DNA of 64,000 nucleotides. It comes from Pseudomonas syringae KCTC 12500 (lineage in GTDB: Bacteria; Pseudomonadota; Gammaproteobacteria; Pseudomonadales; Pseudomonadaceae). The translations under genes were made by a program, and so were the position numbers. Every line of letters starts with the position of its first letter. Within the stretch, counting starts at the first letter, position 1. The notes beneath the pieces are model-generated. The model ran no database searches, was not told where the DNA came from, and worked only from the letters and a program-made list of their open reading frames with translations. This document shows positions 36,047 to 44,395 of this stretch, piece after piece. The DNA lies in the NCBI RefSeq assembly GCF_000507185.2, contig NZ_AYTM02000002.1:3817501-3881500 (forward strand), written 5' to 3'.

Positions 36047-36532
36047 TTACAGGCCGTGAACCAGAATATCCAGCCCCTCGTCAGTGTGTGGAATCTGGAA
36101 GTAGCGGGTGATGAGCCTGAACTGCGCATCTGTAGCCGCAAAGTCATGCTCGGCTCTTTCGTTGCGGGCATGCAGTCTGGCAAGGCAAATATCGTCCTCC
36201 ACATCAAGATAGTGCAGTCGATGCTTGACCTGCGCGTCATCAGCCAGGCTGCGAAGCCACTGGCGGTCGGCGAGCGTATTGGCAGGGAAATCCAGAACCA
36301 CGCACATGCCCGAATTCAGCATGTCGATAACCAGAGGGCCGATGATGTCGCGAATCCGATGGGCCAGGCGCACGTAGTCCGCCACTGATGTGATCTCGTC
36401 AGGGTAGAGCCGAGAGAGCCATTGATCTTCACTCAGCAGGATCGCTGAATGTTCGGTCGCGATTGATTTTGCCAGTGTCGATTTACCGGATGCGATCTTG
36501 CCGCACAGGAGGTGAAGTCTGGTGGCGAGCAT
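36047..36532 (-). CDS. AAA/P-loop kinase-like ATP-binding protein
   Basis: 161-aa protein with Walker A GKIASGKST (about residues 11-19) and a DFPANT stretch (about residue 80) that resembles the lid/substrate region of small-molecule kinases of the zeta/gluconate-kinase type. There is no recognised partner. Start ATG 36532 is preferred to TTG 36535. The 3' end, including the stop codon, lies in a 14-bp tandem duplication (36027-36054). Confidence 0.75.
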   Translation of the reverse strand: MLATRLHLLCGKIASGKSTLAKSIATEHSAILLSEDQWLSRLYPDEITSVADYVRLAHRIRDIIGPLVIDMLNSGMCVVLDFPANTLADRQWLRSLADDAQVKHRLHYLDVEDDICLARLHARNERAEHDFAATDAQFRLITRYFQIPHTDEGLDILVHGL

Positions 36533-36560
36533 CAACGTGTCCTTACTCTATGGGTGCCTG

Positions 36561-36848
36561 TCAACCAAGCACATTCAGCCCATCATTGAAATGGCACTCG
36601 CGATCATCACCGCCAAGGTTTTCCGGCAGGAAAGCGGTGAGGTCGTAGGGCAAAAACAGCGTATCCAGCGCCAGAGAGAACGGCACGTCTATCAGCCATG
36701 GCCAGGTCGATGTCACATCTTTAGTACCCCATGCCCAGCCGTGTCGTGTGCCGGGATAGACGCAACGTTCACCATCGAGGTGATACATCAGGCTCCAACA
36801 GCCGCTCAGTGAGATGGCCGTAGCGAGTAACAGGCATTGCTTGAACAT
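36561..36848 (-). CDS. YceK/YidQ-family lipoprotein
   Basis: 95-aa lipoprotein with a signal peptide and lipobox LSGC (Cys at residue 17). The mature part (YHLDGERCVYPGTRHGW, then PFSLALDTLFLPYDL) matches the YceK/YidQ (DUF1375) family. Function is unknown. It lies 28 bp upstream of the P-loop gene on the same strand. Confidence 0.88.
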   Translation of the reverse strand: MFKQCLLLATAISLSGCWSLMYHLDGERCVYPGTRHGWAWGTKDVTSTWPWLIDVPFSLALDTLFLPYDLTAFLPENLGGDDRECHFNDGLNVLG

Positions 36849-36889
36849 ACATTCCCTTGTTTCCGAATTGATGCAACATGTGCGTCATT

Positions 36890-37843
36890 CTAGTCGCATA
36901 ACCCGGCGGCGATCATCCTGCGCATGGCGCGGGCAATATCTTGCGTAGCCTGCGTGGTCTGCTCCCCCGGCAACTGATCGAACATATGCGGCACGCCTGG
37001 GTAGACATGCAATTCCACCGGCACCCCCGAGCGCGACAGGGCCAGCCCGAATGACAGGTCCTCTTCCAGAAACAGATCGAGTGCGCCGACGCAGATGAAA
37101 GTGGGCGGTAGATCGCTCAGGTCGGTGGCCAGTGCGGGGGAGAACAGGGCCTTGCGATCATCGTCCACTGCGTAGGCACCGCGCAGGCATTCCCAGCAAA
37201 AATGATTGGCCTGACGCGACCAGCTGAAAGTGCCGGTAGTCGGGTTGGCTGGCGGAGCGTCGGGTGTGCCTGTGCGGTGATCCAGCATCGGGTAGATCAG
37301 CACCAGGCCGGCGATGGTCCGCAGACCTCTGTCTCTTGCCAGCAGGGCGAGCGCGGCAGCAAGCCCGCCGCCGGCGCTGTGGCCCATGATCACCAGATTG
37401 CTGGTGTTCATGCCCTGCGCCGCTCCGTTGCAGAATATCCATTCCAGCGCTGCGTAACAGTCCTCCAGCGGGATCGGGAACGGATGCTCGGGGGCAAGCC
37501 GGTAATCGACGGCAATGACGATTGCCTGGAGCTCGACGGCCAGCTTGGCCAGGTCATCATCGGCCATCTCCGGGCTGCCCAGTACAAAGCCGCCGCCATG
37601 GATATACAAAATGACCGGGAGGTCGGTGTGAGGGTGTGAAAGGTCCGGGCGATAAAGACATAGCCTGATGCCATTGTCCGGATCGGAGGAGGTCCAGTGT
37701 TGCTCGCCGCGCGCTGTGGCGGCGGTGGCCCAGGTGGCGCTGACGCGAGCCCTGATGTCGGCAAGGGTGTGCAGCGTCCAGTTGCTCGACGGCTCGTCCA
37801 TGAACCAACGATAGGCCGGGTCCAGTAATTCATTGGCGTTCAA
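36890..37843 (-). CDS. Alpha/beta hydrolase (HSL-like esterase)
   Basis: 317-aa cytoplasmic esterase of the hormone-sensitive-lipase group. The oxyanion hole is YIHGGGF (about residue 80). The nucleophile elbow is GHSAGGG (Ser about residue 152). The other catalytic residues are Asp in GALDLFLEE (about 252) and His in GVPHMFD (about 284). It should hydrolyse short-chain esters. It lies upstream of, but separate from, the transketolase cluster, 48 bp away on the same strand, and may be co-transcribed. Confidence 0.9.
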   Translation of the reverse strand: MNANELLDPAYRWFMDEPSSNWTLHTLADIRARVSATWATAATARGEQHWTSSDPDNGIRLCLYRPDLSHPHTDLPVILYIHGGGFVLGSPEMADDDLAKLAVELQAIVIAVDYRLAPEHPFPIPLEDCYAALEWIFCNGAAQGMNTSNLVIMGHSAGGGLAAALALLARDRGLRTIAGLVLIYPMLDHRTGTPDAPPANPTTGTFSWSRQANHFCWECLRGAYAVDDDRKALFSPALATDLSDLPPTFICVGALDLFLEEDLSFGLALSRSGVPVELHVYPGVPHMFDQLPGEQTTQATQDIARAMRRMIAAGLCD

Positions 37844-37891
37844 TACGTGCTCCCGAGGCGCAGGGAGATCAGCCCCTGCGCCTGCCAGTGC

Positions 37892-38911
37892 TTAAAGCCA
37901 CGCCTTGATCTGCGTACAGACGGCGGGCGTGGAAATGCCATAACGGTCATGCAGTGTAGGCAGCGCGCCAGCGTCGAGAAAAGCGTCCGGCAGGGCGATC
38001 TGCCTGAACGTGGGCGTCACGCCATTGCGCAGCAGCACCGTCGCCACTGCCTCGCCCAGCCCGCCAATGACCGAATGGTTTTCGGCCGTCACCACCAGCC
38101 GGCCCGGTTTTCTGGCTTCAGCGAGTATGGTCTGCTCGTCCAGCGGTTTGATGGTGGGGACGTGCAGCACTGCCACGTCGATACCGTCAGCCTGCAGCTG
38201 CTTGGCCGCTTCCAGTGCACGCATGGTCATCAGGCCGGTGGCAATGATCAGCACGTCGTTGCCAGTGCGCAGTGTCTTGGCTTTGCCGATCTCGAACGTG
38301 TAGCCGTACTCGTCCAGCACCAAGGGTACGTTACCGCGCAGCAGGCGCATGTAAACCGGGCCTTGATGCGCTGCGATTGCCGGAACCGCCTGTTCGATTT
38401 CCAGTGCATCACAGGGGTCGACGATCATCAGATTGGGCATGGCGCGAAAGATCGCCAGGTCGTCGGTGGCCTGATGGCTGGGACCGTAACCGGTGGTCAG
38501 GCCCGGCAGGCCGCAGACGATTTTGACATTGAGGTTGTCTTCGGCAATCGCCATACAAATGAAGTCATACGCGCGTCGGGAGGCGAATACCGCATAAGTG
38601 GTCGCAAACGGTACAAAACCCTCCCTGGCCATGCCGGCCGCTGCGCTCATCAGCAACTGTTCGGCCATGCCCATTTGATAGAAACGTTCGGGATGCGCCT
38701 TGGCGAAGATGTGCAGGTCTGTGTATTTCGACAGGTCAGCCGACAGTCCGACGATGTCCTGACGTTGCTCAGCGAGCGCCGCCAATGCATGGCCGAACGG
38801 AGCCGGGCGAGTGGCCTGACCCTCGGACGCGATAGACGCGATCATCGCCGAGGTGGTCAGTTTTTTCTTCGTGGCGCCGGACGGAGCCGGTGTGTGATTG
38901 GCAGAGCTCAT
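37892..38911 (-). CDS. Split transketolase, C-terminal subunit
   Basis: 339-aa subunit carrying the pyrimidine-binding and C-terminal domains of a transketolase. The thiamine-diphosphate catalytic Glu is in MGMAEQ (about residue 83), and the phosphate/substrate-side motifs FATTYAVFASRRAYDF and PGLTTGYGPSHQATDDLAIFR follow. With the 282-aa product of the next gene it would make the active enzyme. The start overlaps that gene's stop by 4 bp, so stoichiometric expression is likely. Split transketolases are typical of specialised pathways rather than the pentose phosphate cycle. Confidence 0.92.
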   Translation of the reverse strand: MSSANHTPAPSGATKKKLTTSAMIASIASEGQATRPAPFGHALAALAEQRQDIVGLSADLSKYTDLHIFAKAHPERFYQMGMAEQLLMSAAAGMAREGFVPFATTYAVFASRRAYDFICMAIAEDNLNVKIVCGLPGLTTGYGPSHQATDDLAIFRAMPNLMIVDPCDALEIEQAVPAIAAHQGPVYMRLLRGNVPLVLDEYGYTFEIGKAKTLRTGNDVLIIATGLMTMRALEAAKQLQADGIDVAVLHVPTIKPLDEQTILAEARKPGRLVVTAENHSVIGGLGEAVATVLLRNGVTPTFRQIALPDAFLDAGALPTLHDRYGISTPAVCTQIKAWL

Positions 38912-39756
38912 ACGGTCTTCCCCTCGTCGAGGTTATTCAGTGCGACGTCCCATTCATGCTCATCCACACGGATGAAGTGGGTCTTTTCACGGGTTTCCAG
39001 AAACGCCACGCCCTTGCCCATTTTTGTGTCGCAGATGATGACCCTGGGCTGCGTACCGGCGTGCTGGCGCGCGTTGTCGAAAGCTGCGACGAGCGCGTCC
39101 AGATCGTTGCCGTCGACCCGTTGGCTAAACCAGCCGAACGCCTGCCAGCGATCGACAATGGGTTCAAACGCCAGTACTTCACTGGAGTGGCCATCGGCCT
39201 GCTGGTTGTTCACATCGATGATCGCGATCAGGTTGTCCAGCTTCCAGTGCGCGGCGGACATCGCCGCTTCCCAGGTGGAGCCTTCGTTCAGCTCGCCGTC
39301 CGACAGCAGGTTGTAGACGAAGGCACTGGAGTTCTTGCGCTTCAAGCCCAGGCAGGCCCCCACCGCAATGCCCAGCCCATGACCCAGTGAGCCACCGGTG
39401 ATTTCCATGCCGGGGGTGTAGGTGGCCATGCCGGACATGGGCAATCGGCTGTCGTCGGAGCCGTAGGTTTCCAGCTCATCGAGCGGAATGATTTCCGCCT
39501 CGATCAACGCCGCGTACAGCGCAATGGCGTAGTGACCGATCGACAGATAAAAGCGGTCGCGCTGTTCCCATTCAGGGTCTTCAGGGCGATAGTTCAGCGA
39601 GTGAAAATAGGACACGGCGAGCAGGTCCGCAGCGCCCAGCGCCTGTCCGACATAACCCTGGCCCTGAACCTGGCCCATGCGTAATGCGTGCCGGCGAATG
39701 TTATGAGCGCGCTGCGCCAGCGAGGTGGAAGGCGCAGATAAAGTAGTGGCTGTCAT
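38908..39756 (-). CDS. Split transketolase, N-terminal subunit
   Basis: 282-aa subunit carrying the pyrophosphate-binding domain. The thiamine-diphosphate motif is LSDGELNEGSTWEA ending at DVNN (about residues 146-178), and the conserved GSLGHGLGIAVGACLG is about residue 120. It pairs with the C-terminal subunit encoded 4 bp later. The cluster also has an ACS-family MFS gene and an SDR gene upstream on the same strand, so the pathway probably handles an imported polyol or sugar acid. The donor/acceptor sugars are unknown. Confidence 0.92.
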   Translation of the reverse strand: MTATTLSAPSTSLAQRAHNIRRHALRMGQVQGQGYVGQALGAADLLAVSYFHSLNYRPEDPEWEQRDRFYLSIGHYAIALYAALIEAEIIPLDELETYGSDDSRLPMSGMATYTPGMEITGGSLGHGLGIAVGACLGLKRKNSSAFVYNLLSDGELNEGSTWEAAMSAAHWKLDNLIAIIDVNNQQADGHSSEVLAFEPIVDRWQAFGWFSQRVDGNDLDALVAAFDNARQHAGTQPRVIICDTKMGKGVAFLETREKTHFIRVDEHEWDVALNNLDEGKTV

Positions 39757-39774
39757 GGTGATTACTCCGTTGAC

Positions 39775-41076
39775 TCAACGATTGACCGAGGCGGCAGGGA
39801 TGCGCAGTACCAGATACGCGCCGATGAACAGCACGCCGGTAATCAGGTACATACCGATGGCGCTTGAGCCGGTCGTGGTGGTGATCCAGCCGATCAGATA
39901 GGGCGAACAGAAGCCGGCGAGATTGGCGAAGCTGTTGATTCCGGCGATCCCGGCGGCCGCCGATACCCCGCCCAGCAGGGTGGTGGGCAGCATCCAGAAC
40001 ATTGATGATGCCGAGAGAATGCCCGCTGCAGCGAGGCACAGGCTGAGCACCGACAGCAGCAGATTGCCGCCGAACAGCGCCGCCAGACTCAGCCCGAGCG
40101 CGCCTGCGATCATCGGGCCGACCAGGTGCCAGCGGCGTTCTCGATGCTTGTCGCCGCTGCGCCCCATCAACAGCATCACGACGATTGCGCACAGGTAGGG
40201 AAGGCTGGTCATCAGACCGATATGCAGCGGGTCTGAAACGCCCGCATTGCGAATCAGCGTCGGCAGCCAGAAGGTGATCGCGTACTGGCCCATCACCACG
40301 CAGAAGTAGATGCACGCCAGCAGCCATAGACGCTTGTCGCGAATGAAGGCGCCTACCGACGCGTGTACCACTTTCTGGTTGTTGTCCTCTTGCAGCTCTT
40401 TGTTGACCAGTTCCTTTTCTTCAGCGGACAACCATGTCGCCTGATGCACGCCATCCTTCAGATAGCTGAGTACCAGCAAGCCGACGATCACCGTCGGGAT
40501 CGCTTCGAGGACGAACATCCATTGCCAGCCGGCCCAGCCATGAACGCCTGCGAAGCGGGTCATGATGTAGCCCGACAGCGGGCCGCCGATCATCCCGGAC
40601 AGCGGGATGGCGATGAACCACAGCACGGTCATGCGCGCGCGGCGATAAGAGGGGAACCAGTACGTCAGGTACAGCAGCAGACCGGGTGCCAGACCGGCTT
40701 CCGCCACCCCGAGCAGAAAGCGCAGGGCGTAGAACTGCCAGGCAGTTTCGACAAAGGCGAAGAGCGCGGAAATGATCCCCCAGGAGATCATGATGCGGGC
40801 GATCCAGCGTCTGGCACCGACCCGGTGAAGGATCAGGTTGCTGGGCACCTCACAGAGGAAATAACCGATGAAAAACATGCCTGCACCCAGCCCGTAGACG
40901 GTTTCGCTGAAGGCCAGGTCGTTCATCATCTGCAGCTTGGCGAAGCCGACATTGACCCGGTCCAGGTACGCGCACAGGTAGCACAGCATCAGGAACGGCA
41001 TCAGTCGCCAGGCGGTCTTGCGGTAGGCATTGGCGCGCGTGGTCGACACCGCGTCGAGGGTCATGGTGGTTATCAT
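39775..41076 (-). CDS. MFS transporter of the anion:cation symporter (ACS) type
   Basis: 433-aa transporter with twelve helices. The N-terminal ACS features are AYLDRVNVGFAKLQMMNDL (about residues 37-55) and FFIGYFLCEVPSNLIL (about residues 68-83), as in phthalate, tartrate or hexuronate importers. It lies 18 bp upstream of the transketolase N-terminal gene, so it most likely imports the substrate of that cluster. A hairpin at 41105 separates it from the SDR gene. Confidence 0.9.
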   Translation of the reverse strand: MITTMTLDAVSTTRANAYRKTAWRLMPFLMLCYLCAYLDRVNVGFAKLQMMNDLAFSETVYGLGAGMFFIGYFLCEVPSNLILHRVGARRWIARIMISWGIISALFAFVETAWQFYALRFLLGVAEAGLAPGLLLYLTYWFPSYRRARMTVLWFIAIPLSGMIGGPLSGYIMTRFAGVHGWAGWQWMFVLEAIPTVIVGLLVLSYLKDGVHQATWLSAEEKELVNKELQEDNNQKVVHASVGAFIRDKRLWLLACIYFCVVMGQYAITFWLPTLIRNAGVSDPLHIGLMTSLPYLCAIVVMLLMGRSGDKHRERRWHLVGPMIAGALGLSLAALFGGNLLLSVLSLCLAAAGILSASSMFWMLPTTLLGGVSAAAGIAGINSFANLAGFCSPYLIGWITTTTGSSAIGMYLITGVLFIGAYLVLRIPAASVNR

Positions 41077-41104
41077 GATGGTCTGATCTCTTGTTTTTAT
41101 AGAT

Positions 41105-41124
41105 CGCCAGGCAACCGCCTGGCG
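41105..41124 (-). terminator. Intercistronic hairpin between SDR and MFS genes
   Basis: CGCCAGGC / GCCTGGCG with an AACC loop, perfect 8-bp stem, 53 bp after the SDR stop. It lacks a T-run on the minus strand and may attenuate or protect rather than end the transcript. Confidence 0.45.
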
Positions 41125-41176
41125 TATCGTCGATCCAGAACAAACACAGGCTGTTTGCCAGCCCGTCCACTCGCGG

Positions 41177-41926
41177 TCAGTGAATCAGCATGCCGCCGTT
41201 CACATCCAGCGTTATACCGGTGAGGTAGGACGACAGGTCGCTGGCCAGAAACAGCGCAGCATTGGCCACGTCCTGCGCCGCGCCCAGACGACCCAGCGGG
41301 ATGCCATCGATGATCGCGTGGCGTCGCTCGTCCTGCATCAGGCCGCCGGTGATATCGGTATGGATCAGGCCGGGGGCGATGGAGTTGACACGCACCTGAT
41401 CGGGTCCGAATTCCCGCGCCATTGCTTTGCCAAGTCCCAGCACGCCGGCTTTCGCGGCGCTGTAATGAGGCCCGCCGAAAATGCCGCCGCCGCGCTGGGC
41501 GGAAACCGAAGACATACACACGATACTGCCCGAGGACTGGGCACGCATGGTCGGGATCACCGCTTGCGACATGAGCAAGGTGCCGCGCAGGCTGACGTCG
41601 AGCACCTTGTCGTAATCGGCAGGGCGGATGTCCAGGGTCTTGATGGGCTGTGTGATACCGGCGTTATTCACCAGGATGTCAATGCGACCGTAGTGCGCGA
41701 TGATTTTGCTGACGGCCTCGTGAACCTGGTGTTCGTCGGCGACGTTGGCTGCCAGGCCCAGATGACCTTCGCCCAGTGCGGCGGCGGCATCGCGTGCTGC
41801 GGACTCGTCGAGATCGATGATCACCACACGTGCGCCATGGTTGGCGAAGGTGATCGCAGTTGCGCGACCGATACCGCGCGCCGATGCCGCACCGGTGATC
41901 ACTGCAATTTTGCCTTGAAGAAGCAT
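41177..41926 (-). CDS. SDR-family oxidoreductase
   Basis: 249-aa classical short-chain dehydrogenase. The cofactor motif is TGAASARGIGRATA (about residues 11-24), the NNAG motif is VNNAGIT, and the catalytic Ser-Tyr-Lys set is CMSSVS...HYSAAKAG. It is FabG-like in sequence but is placed with a transporter and a split transketolase, so it is probably a polyol or sugar-acid dehydrogenase. It is divergent from a LysR gene 187 bp away. Confidence 0.9.
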   Translation of the reverse strand: MLLQGKIAVITGAASARGIGRATAITFANHGARVVIIDLDESAARDAAAALGEGHLGLAANVADEHQVHEAVSKIIAHYGRIDILVNNAGITQPIKTLDIRPADYDKVLDVSLRGTLLMSQAVIPTMRAQSSGSIVCMSSVSAQRGGGIFGGPHYSAAKAGVLGLGKAMAREFGPDQVRVNSIAPGLIHTDITGGLMQDERRHAIIDGIPLGRLGAAQDVANAALFLASDLSSYLTGITLDVNGGMLIH

Positions 41927-42113
41927 GAGGGTTACCTCTGATTATTGTTATGGGTTCGATTCGGGTGATCGATGACTTCAGAGTGTTCCCGGTGTCGGTC
42001 CTGAGCAATGCCGCAAAAATCACTGGATGCTGAAAAAAATTCACCTCTCGTCAATTCGGCAGGTGAGTGGTTGAATGAACGAAATTCAAATAATCGGACA
42101 CAGCGGAGCATCC

Positions 42114-43031
42114 ATGCGGCCTGATGACGAGGCACCTCTGAGCCTGCCACCGCTGAAAGCGCTTCAGGCCTTCGAGCAGACGGCGCGTTTTGGCAATTTG
42201 GCCAGAGCCGCCGAAGTGCTGGACCTGACGCCGTCGGCAGTCAGCCACCAACTGGCTCGTCTGGAGGCCTTGATTGGTCGCCAGCTGTTCGTTCGGGCCG
42301 CGCGTGGTGTGACCCTTACGCCGGTGGGTGAGCAGTATCTGAAAGATGTCTCTGGAGTGCTGCACAGCCTCGCCGTCGCCACCGAGCGTGCCACCAGCGA
42401 TGTCAGCCTCGATTGCCTGCGTCTGCATTCTGCGCCCAGTTTCGGGCTGCTGTGGCTGATGCCGAGGCTGGAAGCCTTTCGGGTAAGCCACCCGGACATT
42501 CAGATCAACCTGTCGTGTTCTTACGAGTCGCTGCATTTCAGCAGGGACAAGATCGACGTCGATATCCGGCATGGCAGGCCGAACTGGCCGAGTTATGAAG
42601 TGCGCACCTTGCGTGATGAGAAATTCGCTGTGCTGGCGTCTCCGCAGCTGTTGGCGCGCCGTCCGGTGGAGAGCGCCGCTTGCTTGCTCGACCGCGAATT
42701 GATTCTGTCCGAGGCCACACTGCTGAAGTGGCCTGAATGGTTTGCCCGGCATGGCCTGGCTCGCCCGGAAAAACCCTACGCGCTGAGTTTCGACCGCTCA
42801 TACATGACACTCGAAGCGGCCAGCCACGGGCTGGGGTTTGCGCTGGAAAGTACGTTGCTGGCGCAAAAATACCTGGCCACGGGCGAGCTGATCGAAGTTG
42901 CCCCTCAAGCCCTGACTGCACCGGTCGCTGCGCACCATCTGGTATTCCCCAAGGCGCACTCCAGCTTCCCCAGAGTCAGGCGATTTCTTGAATGGATGGA
43001 AGGCGAACTGGGGCAGGGATTTGTGTTTTGA
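42114..43031 (+). CDS. LysR-family regulator (GcvA-like)
   Basis: 305-aa regulator with an N-terminal winged HTH (NLARAAEVLDLTPSAVSHQL, about residues 29-48) and a C-terminal LysR substrate domain resembling GcvA. It is divergent from the SDR-MFS-transketolase cluster and is its likely activator. Start ATG 42114 has GGAG upstream; ATG 42075 is possible but lacks an SD. A 6-bp inverted repeat TCACCT-N14-AGGTGA (42041-42066) lies in the divergent region. Confidence 0.88.
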   Translation: MRPDDEAPLSLPPLKALQAFEQTARFGNLARAAEVLDLTPSAVSHQLARLEALIGRQLFVRAARGVTLTPVGEQYLKDVSGVLHSLAVATERATSDVSLDCLRLHSAPSFGLLWLMPRLEAFRVSHPDIQINLSCSYESLHFSRDKIDVDIRHGRPNWPSYEVRTLRDEKFAVLASPQLLARRPVESAACLLDRELILSEATLLKWPEWFARHGLARPEKPYALSFDRSYMTLEAASHGLGFALESTLLAQKYLATGELIEVAPQALTAPVAAHHLVFPKAHSSFPRVRRFLEWMEGELGQGFVF

Positions 43032-43077
43032 ACCGTGCTGCCTGTGGTCTGGCAATGGGATGCTCAATGTCCCGGGT

Positions 43078-43108
43078 GGCGTGCCAACGTTGAATATCGG
43101 CACGCCAG
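43078..43108. terminator. Bidirectional hairpin after the LysR gene
   Basis: Perfect 9-bp stem TGGCGTGCC / GGCACGCCA with a 13-nt loop, between the convergent LysR and bestrophin genes. No long T-run. Confidence 0.55.
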
Positions 43109-43118
43109 CCAAGCGCTT

Positions 43119-44063
43119 CTAAACGACCAGCCGATGCGGTTGCCAGGCGCTGTCCTGCTGGTCTTGCGCTTCAATCACCAGACTTTGCCTTGCCGGTGCG
43201 TCAAACATCGAGCGCAGGTTCTTTTCGATGGTGTTGCACAGGTCTTCCATGCGGATCCGGTGCTGGCTGGCGCCGAACGGAGCTTGCAGGTCAGTGCCGA
43301 TGCGGTCCATTGCCAGCAGCATGCAGCCGACCACCGTGGATATCGCCGGGGTGAACCAGCCCAGAGTGGTCACCATGCTCAGCGGCATGATGATGCAGAA
43401 CAGCGTGCTGAACAGTCTGGGGAAATAGACATACGGGTAAGGCAGCGGCGTATTGGCGATACGCTCCATGCCGCCCTGGCAGTTGGACAGTTCGACCATG
43501 GTCGACTCCAGTCGCGCCAGACGGATGCTGTCGATTCGCCCTTCGGCAAATTCTTCGGAGATCATGGCCGCCGAGCCATTGAGGATGTCATTGGGAAAGT
43601 TATTGCTCTCCTTTGCGCGCTGAATCTCGGAAACCGGTAACAGCCCTTCGAGTTTTGCTGTGCTGACATCGCCTTTCAAATGAGCGCGCAGTACCCGCAG
43701 GTAAGCCACGTGACGATTGAACAATACTTCTTTCACCGGGTTGCCACGCTCGTTGGCATTGCCTTCAATCAAGGTCAGTACCTGGCGGCCATAGCTGCGC
43801 GAGCTGTTGACCATCGCGCCCCATAACGTGCGTGCTTCCCACCAGCGGTTGTAGGCGCTGGAATTGCGGAAGCTGATCAGCACGATAAGCGCCGAGCACA
43901 ACAACGTAAGCGGCATCAGGGGGAGATCTATCCCCGCACCCTGGATCAACATGAAGTCCATGGTCACGGCCACGTCCCAGAGCAGAAGCCAGAACAGTGA
44001 CCAGCCAACGTAGGTGACCGTTCTGCTGATGCACCGCCATTTTTTTTCAAAAGGACCAGGCAT
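43119..44063 (-). CDS. Bestrophin-like (UPF0187) membrane protein
   Basis: 314-aa membrane protein of the bestrophin/YneE family. The RNSSAYNRWWEARTLWGAMV stretch (about residues 64-83) is diagnostic. Members form pentameric anion channels. The start is ATG 44063, behind AAGGAG; the longer frame to 44126 has no SD. It borders the pathogenicity island but, having no hrp box, is not likely a T3SS gene. Confidence 0.88.
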   Translation of the reverse strand: MPGPFEKKWRCISRTVTYVGWSLFWLLLWDVAVTMDFMLIQGAGIDLPLMPLTLLCSALIVLISFRNSSAYNRWWEARTLWGAMVNSSRSYGRQVLTLIEGNANERGNPVKEVLFNRHVAYLRVLRAHLKGDVSTAKLEGLLPVSEIQRAKESNNFPNDILNGSAAMISEEFAEGRIDSIRLARLESTMVELSNCQGGMERIANTPLPYPYVYFPRLFSTLFCIIMPLSMVTTLGWFTPAISTVVGCMLLAMDRIGTDLQAPFGASQHRIRMEDLCNTIEKNLRSMFDAPARQSLVIEAQDQQDSAWQPHRLVV

Positions 44064-44207
44064 TGCGGCACTCCTTTGCTGGGTTGGAAGGGGTTTGGCG
44101 CGGTCAATCAACACACCACGCTGCAAACTTACTGACCGAGGCTTAAAGCTCGCTTAATTCTCCATGGTGGCGAAACAGTTACGCCTGTCTTGACCATTTC
44201 AACAGCT

Positions 44208-44236
44208 GGAACCCCCGGCACCCTTGCGACCACACA
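44208..44236 (+). promoter_or_regulatory. hrp box (HrpL promoter) of hopAA1
   Basis: GGAACC-N16-CCACACA, a perfect match to the HrpL consensus, 159 bp upstream of the hopAA1 start. Confidence 0.92.
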
Positions 44237-44395
44237 GCCTTGTCGGTCTTCTTCGCTGACGGGCTCCCGGACGTTTGCAATTGTTACCACTCTCGGACCG
44301 ACGCCCCATTGCCTTGCCTGTTCGCAGGCCAGTCGTCCGGCCAGACCCGTCTCGTCGCGTTGCTACGCAACTTACGCAATAGAGAGGGAGTTTCA

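Noticed and set aside
37847..39316. Plus-strand open frame of 489 codons opposite the transketolase genes
   Set aside because: Antisense to both transketolase subunits, which carry intact thiamine motifs.
44240..44395. N-terminal extension of hopAA1
   Set aside because: It would begin 4 bp after the hrp box, before the transcription start; ATG 44396 has a good SD.
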